Below are positions 10,801 to 21,700 of a stretch of DNA of 64,000 nt, piece by piece. A program made the translations under genes and the position numbers. Below the pieces are notes generated by a model. That model had not been told where the DNA came from, ran no database searches, and worked only from the letters and a program-made list of their open reading frames with translations. The first letter of the stretch is position 1. Each line of letters starts with the position of its first letter. Location: contig NC_081824.1 in assembly GCF_030867095.1 (NCBI RefSeq), forward strand, positions 239,532,719-239,596,718, in the 5' to 3' direction. This stretch comes from Alligator mississippiensis. Lineage: Eukaryota > Chordata > Crocodylia > Alligatoridae.

Positions 10801-11459
10801 GCCTGCAGGTGATGCCCAGGAGAGTGGGAAGGAGAAAACCTCCTGTTCAGAGCACCTTGCAGCAGGTGGCTTCCAAGGGGAAATCAGACTTCTCCCTGGG
10901 CTTCAGCCACATCAGAGATCCACGCTTGATCTGTCTGCTGAGCAATGCCCTCCCCTCACCCCATGCCCCCATCACACACATCTAGTGCTGACAAAAGGGC
11001 AGGCTCTGTGGTGGGGCAAGAAGATGCTCCTTCGTGCATTTCCATGGGACTCATGGGAAGGCAAGCCTGAGATATGACAGGAGGTTTGGATAGGGCTGAG
11101 GGGGCCAAATCTTCTGTTATATCCTATGAGACCTGGGCCTCCTGGAGATCACAGCAGGAATTCACCAATATCACATCAGTAGGTTGGCTCCACAGTCCTG
11201 CCTTCCTGTTCCTTCCCAAGGCCACTCCAGGAGCCCCAGACTCTTTTGTCATCTTGGGCTGCAGGCAGGAGTGAATAAGAGGATGCAGGGGACCCTACTT
11301 GGAGCATCCTGGGGTCTAGACCCTGTCCCAACCAGGGACTCTGGCTACAGGCAAACTGGATGAGGCTGGTCTCTCCACATATCTCACAATGTGGGACTGG
11401 TCATTTCTGCAACAGGGAAGCAGGACTGGATAAGAAGGGTGCATGCCACTCTCAGGAGG

Positions 11460-11745
11460 AAATGAGTTGGACCACCTAGTCCAACTCCCTGCTCAAAGCA
11501 GGACCATCCCCATCTAGATCATGCCAGCCAAAGCTTTGTCTAGCCAGGTTTTGAAAACCTCCAAACCCTCCAAAGGATGGAGATGCCACCACCTCTCTAG
11601 GTAACCTGTTTCAGTGCAGTCCTAGTGAGAAAGTGTTTTCTAATATCCAACTTAGACCTCCCTTGCTGCAACTTGAGACCATTGCTCCTTGCTCGTTATT
11701 CTACCACTAGCAGTAGATCTCCCCTTGGGATACAATTACTGTTTG
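11460..11745 (-). mobile_element. CR1 fragment
   Basis: TGGACCACCTAGTCCAACTC, GCTCAAAGCAGGACCATCCC, GGTAACCTGTTTCAGTGC and CTTGCTGCAACTTGAGACC occur in CR1 minus-strand order. It lacks the terminal repeat. Confidence 0.8.
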
Positions 11746-11949
11746 AATCCAGCTGAATGTTACCTATAATTAGTTTTCTGCATATTCACTTAAAATAAAC
11801 GAATGCTTTATTTGCAACCCAGGTTGGGGCAAGGCAGGGGAGAGGGTAAGAGATTGTCCAGGGCCTTCACCTGTGGCGCCCTATGACAGCAGGTTCAGGT
11901 CTTGCTTCCCATAGTCCCTGAGGTGATCAGCTTCTTCCTCCTAGCGCTG

Positions 11950-14900
11950 TCAGTGGAAGTGGATTGGGCCAGCCGGGGACAAGACGATCTTATTCCGGAG
12001 TCAGAGTGTCTACACACGAGGAGAATGGGGAAGAGCTATTCCAGAGTAAGTGCAGGTGCCCTGGCTTCCGCGATGAGACCACACAGGCAGCAGGGGTCTC
12101 GGCTCTCTCGAGCAGGGGTTGCGTTGCGGGGCTCCAAGCACCGAGAGCCGCCGGCGAAGAGACGGCCCGGACCCGGTTTCTTTCTTCGGACAAACGAGTC
12201 CAGCAGCGGCCTTTCCCCGGCGCGGAGGCGCTCAGGATTCAGGCCGCGGATGAAAGCCTTGCTCGCGCCCTCGCTCCCAGCTCGCCGCCCCCCGTGGCCC
12301 GACGATCTTTCCTGCCTCTTCCCCAGCCCCGCGCCCCGTGCCCGCAGGGCCGATGCCCGCGGAGGGAAGCGGCTCCCGCCGTCCCCGCCGCCAGAGCCAC
12401 TCGGCTTGGGGCAGTCCCGGCCCGGGGAGAGCGCGTCCCCCTGCCGGGGCGCGAAAAGGAGCCAGGAGTGGAGCGGGACATCTCGGACCTGCCAACAAGG
12501 GGGTCGCCCCGCGGCAAAAGCCTGCGTGGTAGCGCACAAGCACTCGCCGCCCGCTCGCATCAAACAGGGACACGGCTCTGCTGTGACGAGGGCACCCTGG
12601 GGCGGCCTGGCTGAGCGAGGTTTCCCGCCGTGCTGCGCAGGTCCCGGGCTCGAGGGCACGGGCTGTGGCAGCGCAGGGTCCCGAGGGCCTCAGCCCCGGC
12701 GCTGGCTCATCCCCGCTGCCTCTGCCCGGGCCAGGAGCCCAGAGCTGTGCCGGGCCGGGCGCCCCTGGGAGCCGTAGGCGCTCGCCCGGGGCGCCTTGCC
12801 GACCCCGTGCCTCGGAGCGCGGCCGCCTGCCAGCACCCCCGGGAGCGGGGGCAGGCCGCAGCGAGGCCCCGGCCACGCGGGCCGGGGCAGGGCGGCGCGA
12901 GCCCCAGGCCTGGGCCCGGGCACCAGGCACCGCCGCGCCCCGGGACGGCCTGCCGGCCCATCGGGAACACGAGGCAGCGCCACGAGGCTTGGCCGGAGCG
13001 TGGCACCACGGAGCAGCGCCGGGGAGCGGGCACCCGCTGGGCGTTTGCGGCGGGGCGGGGTGTCCCGTGCCCAAGGGCCGCGCCGGCCTGCCCGAGGGGT
13101 GCTGGCGGCCTGGCGCGCTCTGCCGCCTAGCCTTGGCCTTGGCCCCGGCCCGACCCGGCCAGCCCGAGCGCCTGCCCGCTTCCCCCGGCCATGCCCGGGC
13201 TACCGGACAGGCCGCCGCCACGGGCCTTACGCTTCGCTCGTGGGGAGGCAGCGGCTGCCGGGGCCCTCAGCAGCGGCGGGAAAGCCAGGACAGGGCCCGG
13301 GCGCCAGAAGCAAAGGCGGGGCCTGTTTTGTGGCCTGGAGATGGGCTTGACCAGTGGGCAGGGGCAGCAGAGATTCGCAGGGATGCTCGGGGGAGCATCA
13401 GGTGCCAGTTCCTGTCCGGCCGGGACAGGCCGCTTGCGGCGGGTCCCTGCTGGGGTTTTGTGCCCGCGCCCAGGCACGTGGCCGCGGGGCTCCCAGCCCC
13501 CAGCATCGCGGCCGACCGCCACGTGATCCCGCACCGAGCGCAGCTCCGCGGTGCCCGCCCCGTCGCGGCAAGGCGCTGAGGTCGGACCGTGGTCCCGGCC
13601 GGGGGAGCACAGCAGGCCGCAGGCCTGGGGCTTGTCTCTGCTCCCGCAGCCCCAGCGCCCCCGAGCGCTCCTGCCCCTCGCGGCCCCGCCCAGGGTCCCG
13701 CCCTGCGCAGCGCTCGCCCTCGGGCCTCGACGTCTCCCGGCCCCGGGGCCCGAGCACCGGGCCGCGGCGGTGCCCTCAGTGCCTCGTGCCCGGCCTGCCC
13801 CGCCCGGAAAGCAAAGGCACCTGCGGGCGGTCGCAGCTAAGGAGCGCCCCCGAGGGGTGCCCGGGCCGGCGCCGGCCCCGCACACACGCCTTCCTCCCCC
13901 GGCCGGCCCCTTCGCCGGGAGCCGCCGGCCCTGCTCGCCGGGGGACGCCGCGTGTCCGCCCGGCTGCGACCTGGCAGTCGCCACCGCCCTGGGCCACAGC
14001 AGGTAGCGTGAGCGAGCGCCCCCGCGCCGGCCGTGTTGCCCTGCCTCCAGCGCTGCTGGGCGCGGCGGCAGGTGTCCAGGTGCGAGCGGGGAGCCCCGGA
14101 AGGCGCGTGGGCCCGGGCCTGCAGAGCCGCGAGGAGCCGGTGGGTGCGCGGTGCCTTCCCGCCGCGCCGCCTCTGCCCCAGCGCCCTCGCCCTTTGGCCC
14201 TGAGCACAAAGGCGGGCGGGAGCGGGGGCCGAGGAGGGAGCAGGCGGGTGGCGCGGGGTTTTATTGCCCTCGCGCGTAATAGGATTGTTGCTGTCCTGAT
14301 GGAAAGCAGAGACGTGCGGAGGGCGAGCTAAGAGAATAATTGCAGGGGGAAGGCAGTTAAATTTTATTTCGAGTCCCACAGGCAGAACCTGCCATTTTAT
14401 TGCAAACATCTGGAAGGCCCGAGAGCCGGGCGCGGGTTCACTGCAGTCCGAACGGAGATTTTGATGCTGTTAACCGCAAGCGCCGGCGTTGCCGCCCGGC
14501 GCGGGGCGCATATCCCTGGCGGCGGCAGGCGGAGTGTCTCTCGGCACCTGGGCCCCGCGCAGCCTCCGCCCGCAGCCACTCCTGGCCCGCGTGCGGGAGC
14601 CAGTGGCTCCTTTATGAGCCCGCGGCCCGGCCGGCGACCCTGGCTGCCGCCGCTTTATTGCAGGGAGGCTGCCGGGATCTAAAGGGAGCTGCTCCTGCGA
14701 GCCGAGGCCGCGGTGGGGGCCGGGGCTTGGCTCGCAAACCGCCTTCATTCTTCCGCGTCCCGGGCTCACGCTCTGGCCCCAGCTTCTGGTCTAAATCCGG
14801 AGTTTACCGGCAGCGGCAGCGCTCGGTCCCGCGCGCGAGCCCCCCGCTCGTCCGCAAGAGCGCCGCTGGGCCGGGGCAGCCCCCGGGGCTTCGTCGCCCG

Positions 14901-15430
14901 CCAAGTCCGGCTGAGACATGGGCGAGATATGCTTCGGCCGCGGCCGCTGGTCTTCGGGGCTCCCACGGGCAGCGCCTAGGGCCGCACGGGAAACGTGCTC
15001 GGGATGGCAGCAGCGTTCGTTCCTCAGCGCGCGCGCTCCGCACCGCCGGTACCTGCGCCCGGGCAGTGCTGGGGGCAGCGGCGCCGCTCGACTTCTCCGT
15101 CTTCGGCCTTTGTTGCGAGTCTGCGAGAAGCAGCAATCGGGGTGGGCTAGCAGATAGCCGCTTTTGTCAAGCGTCGGGGAGTCGGTGGAGCGGGAGACGG
15201 GCACCTTGCGTTCAATCTGTGGGTCCCGACAACACCGGAGTAGCGGGGCTGCGACACGGCGCCCGGACAGCCCCGCCGGGCGCGGCCGGGATGCGCGGGG
15301 CGCGGGGCCCCGCTCAGTCCCGGTCGCTTGCGAGCTTGGCCGGTCTCTGCGCGGCCGAGTCTGGGGCGAGCTATAGTTTTGCTGGGGGTTTTGTCAGTTT
15401 GAAATCGCTCCCGTCTTAGGGCCCTTCCAG
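11950..15430. promoter_or_regulatory. Upstream CpG island 2 (very long, about 3.5 kb)
   Basis: The longest CpG-dense block in the window, with only a slight fall near 14270-14460. Many overlapping open frames occur on both strands, the longest over 350 codons, but their products are compositionally biased and mutually overlapping, so none is called as a gene. Length and position 2.5-6 kb before TBX15 suggest a Polycomb-type regulatory domain of a developmental gene. That interpretation is inference. Confidence 0.7.
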
Positions 15431-17159
15431 ATAGGAGAACGAGAGCGGGTAAACCGCGGAAACTAGACTTCTGTAGTGTGAGAAACGGATTGCAGATTTC
15501 ACAGAAGTCCCCAACTTGTTTAAAGCGTCCCGCGTTTCGAGTGCAGTTTGCTCCTGCAAAATGTCACAAAATAGCTCGCGTTTGAGTGAATCTTTTCCGC
15601 CAGCCTACCTACTTACTCGCCTACGCCTCTGAAACCTGCTTGGGCGTCTCCGCCGCCCAGGGAAGTATTACCCAGACTTTCAGATCACAGGAAATCGTTT
15701 GCTTTTTTTCCCCAAGGAATTTCTTTTCCATCAGGTTCAGGGTGAAAGTTCCTGGGAACAGTGTCAAGCAGCCCTGTGGAAATAGGCGTGTTCCTCCCAA
15801 TCGTATAGATGCCGGTGATTAAAAAACAAAAAATGAGTTTCCTAAAATCCACCCCTAGTCCGGCGTCCTTGGAGCCAGACTTCCCAGAGCGGACTGATCC
15901 CCAAGCTAGGCAGGATGCGGGAAACGCCAGCTCGGAGCAAGCGGTGTGCCCATGTGCTCCCTGGAAGCAACCTAATCATGGCGGGATAGATGGGGTGCTG
16001 CTGGGGGATTGAGAAACGGGTCCCGCTCATCCTCTCTCCAGCTAGGGGAGCCGCACCCCCCCCCCCCGTAAGTTCTCGCTAGGATGGTTGATTTTGCCAC
16101 CCCAAAGCACTGTCAGGCAGGCAGCCCGTCACCTAGGCCAGGAAAAGGGACCGGGAAGAAGTCTGTTTGTTTCCCGAGACGCCGGGCATCCGCGTGTGTC
16201 CCTCTAGCTCGTGACACTGCTCCCAAACCCTTGCTTGTGCCCGAGCCTCCCTCTATTTAAAACTCCCCTAACCACGACCAGACGCTCTGCGCTCATTGTC
16301 TGAGAGCCGCCCAGGGCCGCCATTTCAGGATTTTTTAGGACCGGTTTCGAGAAAACAAAACCCCGCACCGTGTGTGATTCCACTTTCTCTTAGTTTCTCC
16401 TCATTTATTCAGTGCTGCAGATCGACTTATTGCTTTGCCTGTAGGTTTGCGTTTTTCTGAATGTTTCCTGTCCGCTGTTCTGTTTCAGTTCTTTCTTCTG
16501 CATTCAAATAAAATAAAGTAAAACCGCATAGCGGTTTGTGTTGCGTTTGGCCGACCATGACCTCCTACCTACTGTCCTAGCCACCTCTGCACCATTCGCG
16601 ATGTTTTTATTCAGATGAACTAGGGAAAGCGTAGAAGGCGTTTTTCCTTAAGAAGTTAGGTTCTTTTTTTTTCCTTTCTTACTACGAACTCGCTGCCCAA
16701 ACGACCGCTGCACACATATTGTCTAAGTGCGGCCGTACGTGTAGGGCTGCGCGGCACACGGGTGGACACGGGTGCATTGTGCACGGGTGGGCACGGCCAC
16801 GCTCTACACGAACGCGCACAGCGGCATCAGTGCGGCATTAGCTGGCCATCGAGTTCGTAGGAAGAAGAGAAAGGGCAAGACTTCCTACGGTTAAACGCTT
16901 TTATGTACATTTGTACGTGTCTGCAGACTGGATGAATCTCAAATGCTGCTCTGTGAACCCCCGCCCCGCGTACAGTGTTTGAATAAATTTCCAGGCAACT
17001 GCATGAGCTAAAGCTGACATTCAACGGGTTTTCTCTCCGAGGCCAAAACGATGCTGCACTCACACAAGCAAATAAAAAATCTTCGAAATACGGGAGACTT
17101 CTTAAACATATTTGTAACTCCCGCAAAATGTCACAGCCAGATCTTGCGGTCTGATTGCT
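15431..17159. other. TBX15 upstream flank between CpG islands 2 and 3
   Basis: Moderate GC content and few repeat signatures, so a candidate region for conserved regulatory elements. A C run lies at 16057-16068. A small inverted repeat, AAACCGC-ATA-GCGGTTT (16521-16537), carries two facing RUNX-like ACCGCA/GCGGTT motifs. Repeats of CACGGGTG words lie at 16757-16790. No gene supported. Confidence 0.45.
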
Positions 17160-17499
17160 CCGAAGGGGGCTGAGCAAAGACTGCCCAGGCGGGGTAACGC
17201 TTGCGAGACGCAGCGAGGACCTTTTCGAGTGGGACCCCGCTGCCCCGGCCGGCAGCAGTCAGGGCATTAACATGGCATGCGCTGGGTTTTCTAACTCTCC
17301 CCATTCCCCACTTTTCGATCCCAGATTTTAAAGTCCTTTAAAATGCAGCGTTTGGTGCTTAGTGACCGAGAGTCCGCAGCAAAGGCGGGCGTGGAGACTG
17401 GCCAAATGTGGGAGCTGCTCCCCTCTGTCTTTATGGGCGCACGTTTCCTAGGGCCTCCGCTCTTCAAAGAGTTAACCCCGTCCGGTGCTCCGAGGCACA

Positions 17500-17890
17500 A
17501 CTGGCCGGGCTCCTCTGCCTCGAGCCGCGGCTCCCTCCCCTGCTCATTGGGCCGCGGGTTTTGGGTCTTTCTCCTTCCCGGCCTCCCATTGGCCACCGCC
17601 GCTTCCCCCCCCCCCCCTTTGACAGGCGCACGCAGCCTGCCTAACTCGGAGGGGGGGGGGGGGCTGGAATTTCCCAGAAGTTTGGATCCATCAGAGAGAC
17701 AGGAGGAAAGGGGAGGGAAAAAGATGCACTGCAGCCTGGGCCCCTCTGAGCCCGTGCCCCGCACAGCTCCCGCCGCGGCGCGCCCCATGTAGCTCCTTCC
17801 TGGCGCGGGCTGGGGGAGAGGGCTAGCTGCTCTGCCGCTGCTCCCCGGCCGCTGCTTGCTCGCCCGGCGGAGGGCTGCGCTGCGGGTAAG
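17500..17890 (+). promoter_or_regulatory. TBX15: TBX15 proximal promoter and 5' UTR region
   Basis: CpG-rich sequence directly before the start codon. Two inverted CCAAT boxes (ATTGG) lie at 17546-17550 and 17588-17592, 42 bases apart, each in a GC-rich setting. No convincing TATA box is seen close by, which fits a CpG-island promoter. A C run (about 17605-17617) and a G run (about 17651-17664) sit between the CCAAT boxes and the probable 5' UTR. The transcription start cannot be fixed from sequence; I infer it lies downstream of 17592. Part of this interval may be transcribed leader. Confidence 0.6.
17724..17792 (+). promoter_or_regulatory. uORF of 22 codons plus overlapping start-stop ATGTAG
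   Basis: An ATG at 17724 opens 22 codons and ends at TAG 17790-17792. A second ATG at 17787 in the same frame is followed at once by that TAG, making a start-stop element. Both lie 98-167 bases before the TBX15 ATG. If this interval is in the mature leader, they would be expected to reduce initiation at the main start. This depends on an unmapped transcription start. Confidence 0.5.
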
Positions 17891-18092
17891 ATGAGCGAGC
17901 GGAGAAGGTCGGCAGTGGCCCTCAGCTCCCGAGCGCACGCCTTCTCGGTGGAAGCCTTGATTGGGACGAATAAAAAGAGGAAGCTGCGGGACTGGGAGGA
18001 CAAGGGCCTGGACCTGTCCATGGAAAGCCTCAGCCCCAGCGGCCAGCTGGGTGAAGATGAAGACCCGACGCCGTGCCTGGATCTCCACCCCG
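17891..18092 (+). CDS. TBX15: TBX15 first coding exon (5' partial gene)
   Basis: Encodes the N terminus of the T-box transcription factor TBX15, a nuclear DNA-binding regulator of skeletal, dermal and adipose development that acts with the related TBX18. The 67 complete codons begin MSERRRSAVALSSRAHAFSV, which I recognise as the TBX15 N terminus. Residues 18-24 (FSVEALI) match the eh1-type Groucho/TLE-binding motif shared by TBX15, TBX18 and TBX22. Residues 28-33 (KKRKLR) are a basic nuclear-localisation-like stretch, followed by an acidic region. The exon ends with one base (G) of a split codon at 18092, directly before donor GTTAGT; unspliced reading stops at 18095-18097. The T-box domain lies in later exons outside the window. 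ATG 17891 is chosen because the protein starts there in the long isoform I know. Orthology is recalled, not searched, but the match is strong. Confidence 0.96.
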
Positions 18093-18098
18093 GTTAGT
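18093..18098 (+). promoter_or_regulatory. TBX15: TBX15 intron 1 splice donor
   Basis: The sequence CCCG|GTTAGT gives a donor with G at +5 and T at +6. It leaves phase 1 (one base of the split codon in the exon). The long TBX15 protein continues ...HPDSEQ, so an acceptor exon starting with AC would make the expected Asp. No acceptor and second coding exon are visible downstream, so intron 1 extends beyond 64000. Confidence 0.88.
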
Positions 18099-20639
18099 GC
18101 CGCGCCGGCCTCCTGCTGCACGCGGCCTGCGGAGAGGCCCGGGGGAGGCCGCCGCATGCTCCCCGATCCTTCCCCTCGCCTGCGCGGCTGGGCCAGGGCC
18201 TGCGGGCCGAGCGGTGCCTCCGCTCGGGCCGGCCAGCGGGCTGCGAGCCGAGCGGCTGACTGGGCCCCCGGTGTCCCCACCGTCCGGGCGGCGGCGGACC
18301 CGTTTCCCAGCCCGGCGGAGCCCGCGCCGGCCGGGGCAAAGGGCTCTTGCCCTCCGTGCGAGCGGGATCGGCCCTGGGCACACGGCTGCGCTCGGGCTAC
18401 CGCGGGCGCTGGGGTGAGAGGAGCCGCGCGCCGGAGCGGGGCTCCCGCCTCACCCGCCTGAGCTCATCTCCCCTTCCCCGGCGAGCTGCGAGGCACACAC
18501 GCAGCAGGCCCCCAGTGGCGGGCAGCTCCCCGGGCCGTGGCGCAGTGGTAGCGGCGGGACCCCGCTGCTCTCCCACCTCCGTGTTGCCGGCGCCGCCCTC
18601 GCCCTCGCGAAGGGCGCTGCGAGGGAGCCGCAGCTAGCGCCTTCCCCAGCCCCGGGGCCGGCTGAAGGCTGCTCGCGGGGAGTACGGGGTTCCCAGGGCA
18701 TTTTGCGTGTGTGCCTGGCGGGCAGTTAGCTAATGCTAAGTCCTTAGCACTGAGTTTCTCTTTCCCCGTGCTGAGGCGATGGCCGGGGGAGCCGCCGTGG
18801 CCGGGAGCGCGCCGAGGACCCTCGTGAAACTCTCTGGGTTCCGGAGAAAGGCGCCGGGGCGAGGGAGCGGGCAGGGGCTGCCGGAGCGCGAGCCACCCGT
18901 GTCCCGGCGGCCTCAAGCCAGGGGCAAACGAAGCGAGTTGGGGAGCCTTCACCTGTGCGCAGCCCGAGGAGCGGGCCCTGCGGCGGACGCGTCCTGCCAG
19001 CGGCAGAGGCACCAATAGCCGTAGGCAGGACTGTGACAACAACCACGATTACTTTTCCTCCCGCAAAGCCAAAGCGACCGAGCTAATGAATACGTGCTGC
19101 GGGCAAGGAGATGGTCCGCAGCCCGGCGGCAGGAGGGCGACACTTAATGAAGCAAAAGGGAGAAAAAGAAAGACAACGCACGTCTGCCAGTTGCTTCTCG
19201 GTTAAAATAATAAACGAATACTTTAAAAGCAGGCCCCGAGCTGCTCGGGCCGCCCAAGGGCGAGCGCTTGGAGTTGGTTACTCGGCCCATTTTTCCAGGA
19301 GTAAAAAGGGAGCCGGGGAGGGTCCCGCGCGCCGGCCGAGGAAGCAGGCGGAGCCGCGCCGGTGTCTTTCATGGAGGGAAGGAAATCAGGAACAGTTTAC
19401 ACCCCAAGCTTGCGGAGGCCGATGGCCTTTAAATAAAGCCCGAGAGCGCCGTTAAATCCCGATCCGTGCAGCTGCCTGCAAATTGATCAGCAGCTGCCGA
19501 GCGGCCCCGCTCCCACCTTATCAAGGGCCGCGCTGGGACGGCGGCGTCGCGCCGCACGAAGAAGGTGGATCGCCACCCGCTGCCCCGCCGCGGCCGGCTG
19601 CAGTGCCGCGGGTCGTCTCCGTGGCTCTTCGCAGCGGATTTCGTTTTCAAAGCGAAACAAGAGCCAGCGCCAGAGCAGCAGTCACGGCGCGAAAGCCCGG
19701 CCCGCGCTGTCCCTTCCAGGCCGAGGGCTGCGAGGCCGAGGCGCTTCGCCGGGCCGTCTTCCCCCTCGGCGAGCTGCAGCGGGGCCCGCGGCCCTGTCCG
19801 GCCCGAGCCGGAGCCCGCGGCGTTGCCGCCGCGCAGGCCCAGTGCCCAGGGCGGCCGGGAGCGCGCCGCGCCTGGGGCCGCAAAGCCCAGTCCTGCTCCG
19901 CGTGCGTGGGGGATCCTGGGCCGGGGCTCTTGTCGCGGACGGTGTTTCACGAGGCTCGCCGAAGAAGGGCAGGGAGCCGGGGCTCTGACCACCGGGCGGG
20001 CGGGCGGCTGCGAGGCAGCGATCCGGCCCGAGGCGGCTGGAGGCAGGCAAGGCAGCCCCCGCCCCACAGCACCTCCAGCCGCCCCACGCACGCTTCCCCA
20101 CGGCCGCGCATGGGGGCCGGGCCGGGCCCTTAGCTCGCGGCTGCAGACCGACCCCCTACAGCTGCACGAGCGCGCACTTCCTTGGTTAGCAAAGGCCCCG
20201 GGGCAAAGCTGTCTCCGGCAGTCCCCGGGGTAGCGGCCCGGCCCCGTGCCGGGGGCAGCGAGGCAGCGGGCTGCAGCCGCAGGCCGTGCAGGCAGCGCGT
20301 CTCGGGGCAGCTGCGGCGGGAGCGGCTTTGCCACGTGGCCTTAGCGGCCTCGCCTGCGTGTTACTCGCCCGGGGCCCGGCGGGGTGGCGCAGCCTCGGCC
20401 CGCGGCCCGAGCTCGCAGTTTACAAGCTCCCCCGGAGCTTGTAAGTGAACCTTTGCGGGGCTGCTTGAGATTGAGTGCTCGCCTCTGGGCTCCGGGCTGC
20501 CGCGTGTCCGCTCAGGTGCCGGGGCTGCGCGGAGACAACAGCGTGGCGCAGACTCAAACGAAGTCCTGGACGTGTAGGACTGCCTTCCTCCTCGCACGCA
20601 GGCAGCTGTGCGGATCTTGTTAAACAACTTCATCTAACA

Positions 20640-21529
20640 CCTTTCTGTTGTACCAGCCCGCGCTGTTTCGGTATACTACGAAAAAGTCGTTCAAACGTTG
20701 TTGTTGTTGTTGTGAGGGTTTCACCTCTCAAACCAGCGCTGGATTTCGTGCAGTACTGTTCCTTTCTTAAAATCTGGTAACTTTCTCATTGCGGGGCCCT
20801 GGAGGGAGAAAATGTATTACATGCGTTTTAGACAGATTCCCAAAGCAACTAAAAGGTTCAAGAAAACATGGTCATTCTCGGGTCTTAGCCTGCGCAGATT
20901 GGAGACAGCAGTTTTACAGCATTGATAAAGGTGGGATCCCATTCTCCTTTCTGAAGGTATAATGTTTTCATATCCGCCCCGAGGATTCAGGAGACCTCAA
21001 TCTTAAACCTGCTACTGGTCCAGGGCAGAATACATGAGGTACTGACCCACAGGAGGGGTATTCAGGTTTGCAGAAAAAATCCCTGCGTTGTGGACATGAG
21101 GTTGCAAGAATATCAAAAACAAGAGCAGCTCCAAGTGGCAGCTGGCTAAAGCTGCTCAGATCACAAGCTTAGATCTTGGATATAATCTTAGTGGAAACAT
21201 TTCTGTGGGAAAGAAGCAGGTAAAGGAATTAAAAGTCCAAGGCAAGTGCAGGTCCTGAAACAGTAAATGCAGTCTATCATCAACTTCTTCAGTTTATCAG
21301 AGCCACCCCTTTACCATGCATTAGATGTTATGAATGCATATAGAATGCATATATACATATCCAGATTTGGGAGTGTGCACACAGAGTGTATGTATGGAGT
21401 ATTTGCGAGTGTATGTTCTATACATAACTACATATACTGTACAGTTGTGCATAGACTCTGCATAAACTCAAGCTGCAGACTGTGGTTCCAGATGTGATTG
21501 CTCAGGCTTGGCTTTTGTTGGAGGCTGTT
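20640..21529. other. Intron 1, nothing recognised
   Basis: Ordinary AT-rich intron sequence without repeats or exons I can name. Confidence 0.5.
20699..20713. repeat. (GTT)n microsatellite
   Basis: Five GTT units in intron 1. Confidence 0.85.
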
Positions 21530-21700
21530 GGGTACAGCACAATGTAGTGAACAGGGCATGAAACAAGCAGTTGGGACCTTTCCTTCCAAGCTCCACCAGT
21601 TACCAGGCATAGACCTCTGGACAAGTCACATCACTGGTCTTCAGTGTAACTATTTGTGAAACCGGGAAAATAGTCTCTGTGCTTTCCTTTGTTAGTTCCC
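21530..21700 (+). mobile_element. MIR SINE relic
   Basis: GTACAGCACAATGTAGTGAA, CTCCACCAGTTACCAGGC, GGACAAGTCACATCACTGG and GTGAAACCGGGAAAATAG follow the MIR order in + orientation. Nearly full length but diverged. Confidence 0.7.

Larger units (their letters stand above)
17160..20600. promoter_or_regulatory. TBX15: TBX15 promoter/exon 1 CpG island 3
   Basis: CpG-rich block spanning the promoter, first coding exon and about 2.5 kb of intron 1. It falls off to AT-rich intron near 20600-20640. Long frames in it, other than the exon, are biased in composition and are not called. The intronic part could hold enhancers, or an alternative first exon for the shorter TBX15 isoform; I could not pick one out. 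Confidence 0.8.

Noticed and set aside
11902..15419. Many frames of 150-360 codons in CpG island 2
   Set aside because: Same reason: biased composition, mutual overlap on both strands, no recognisable motif.
19429..20334. 301-codon minus frame and overlapping plus frames in island 3
   Set aside because: Compositional shadows in intronic CpG-rich DNA; no homology recognised.
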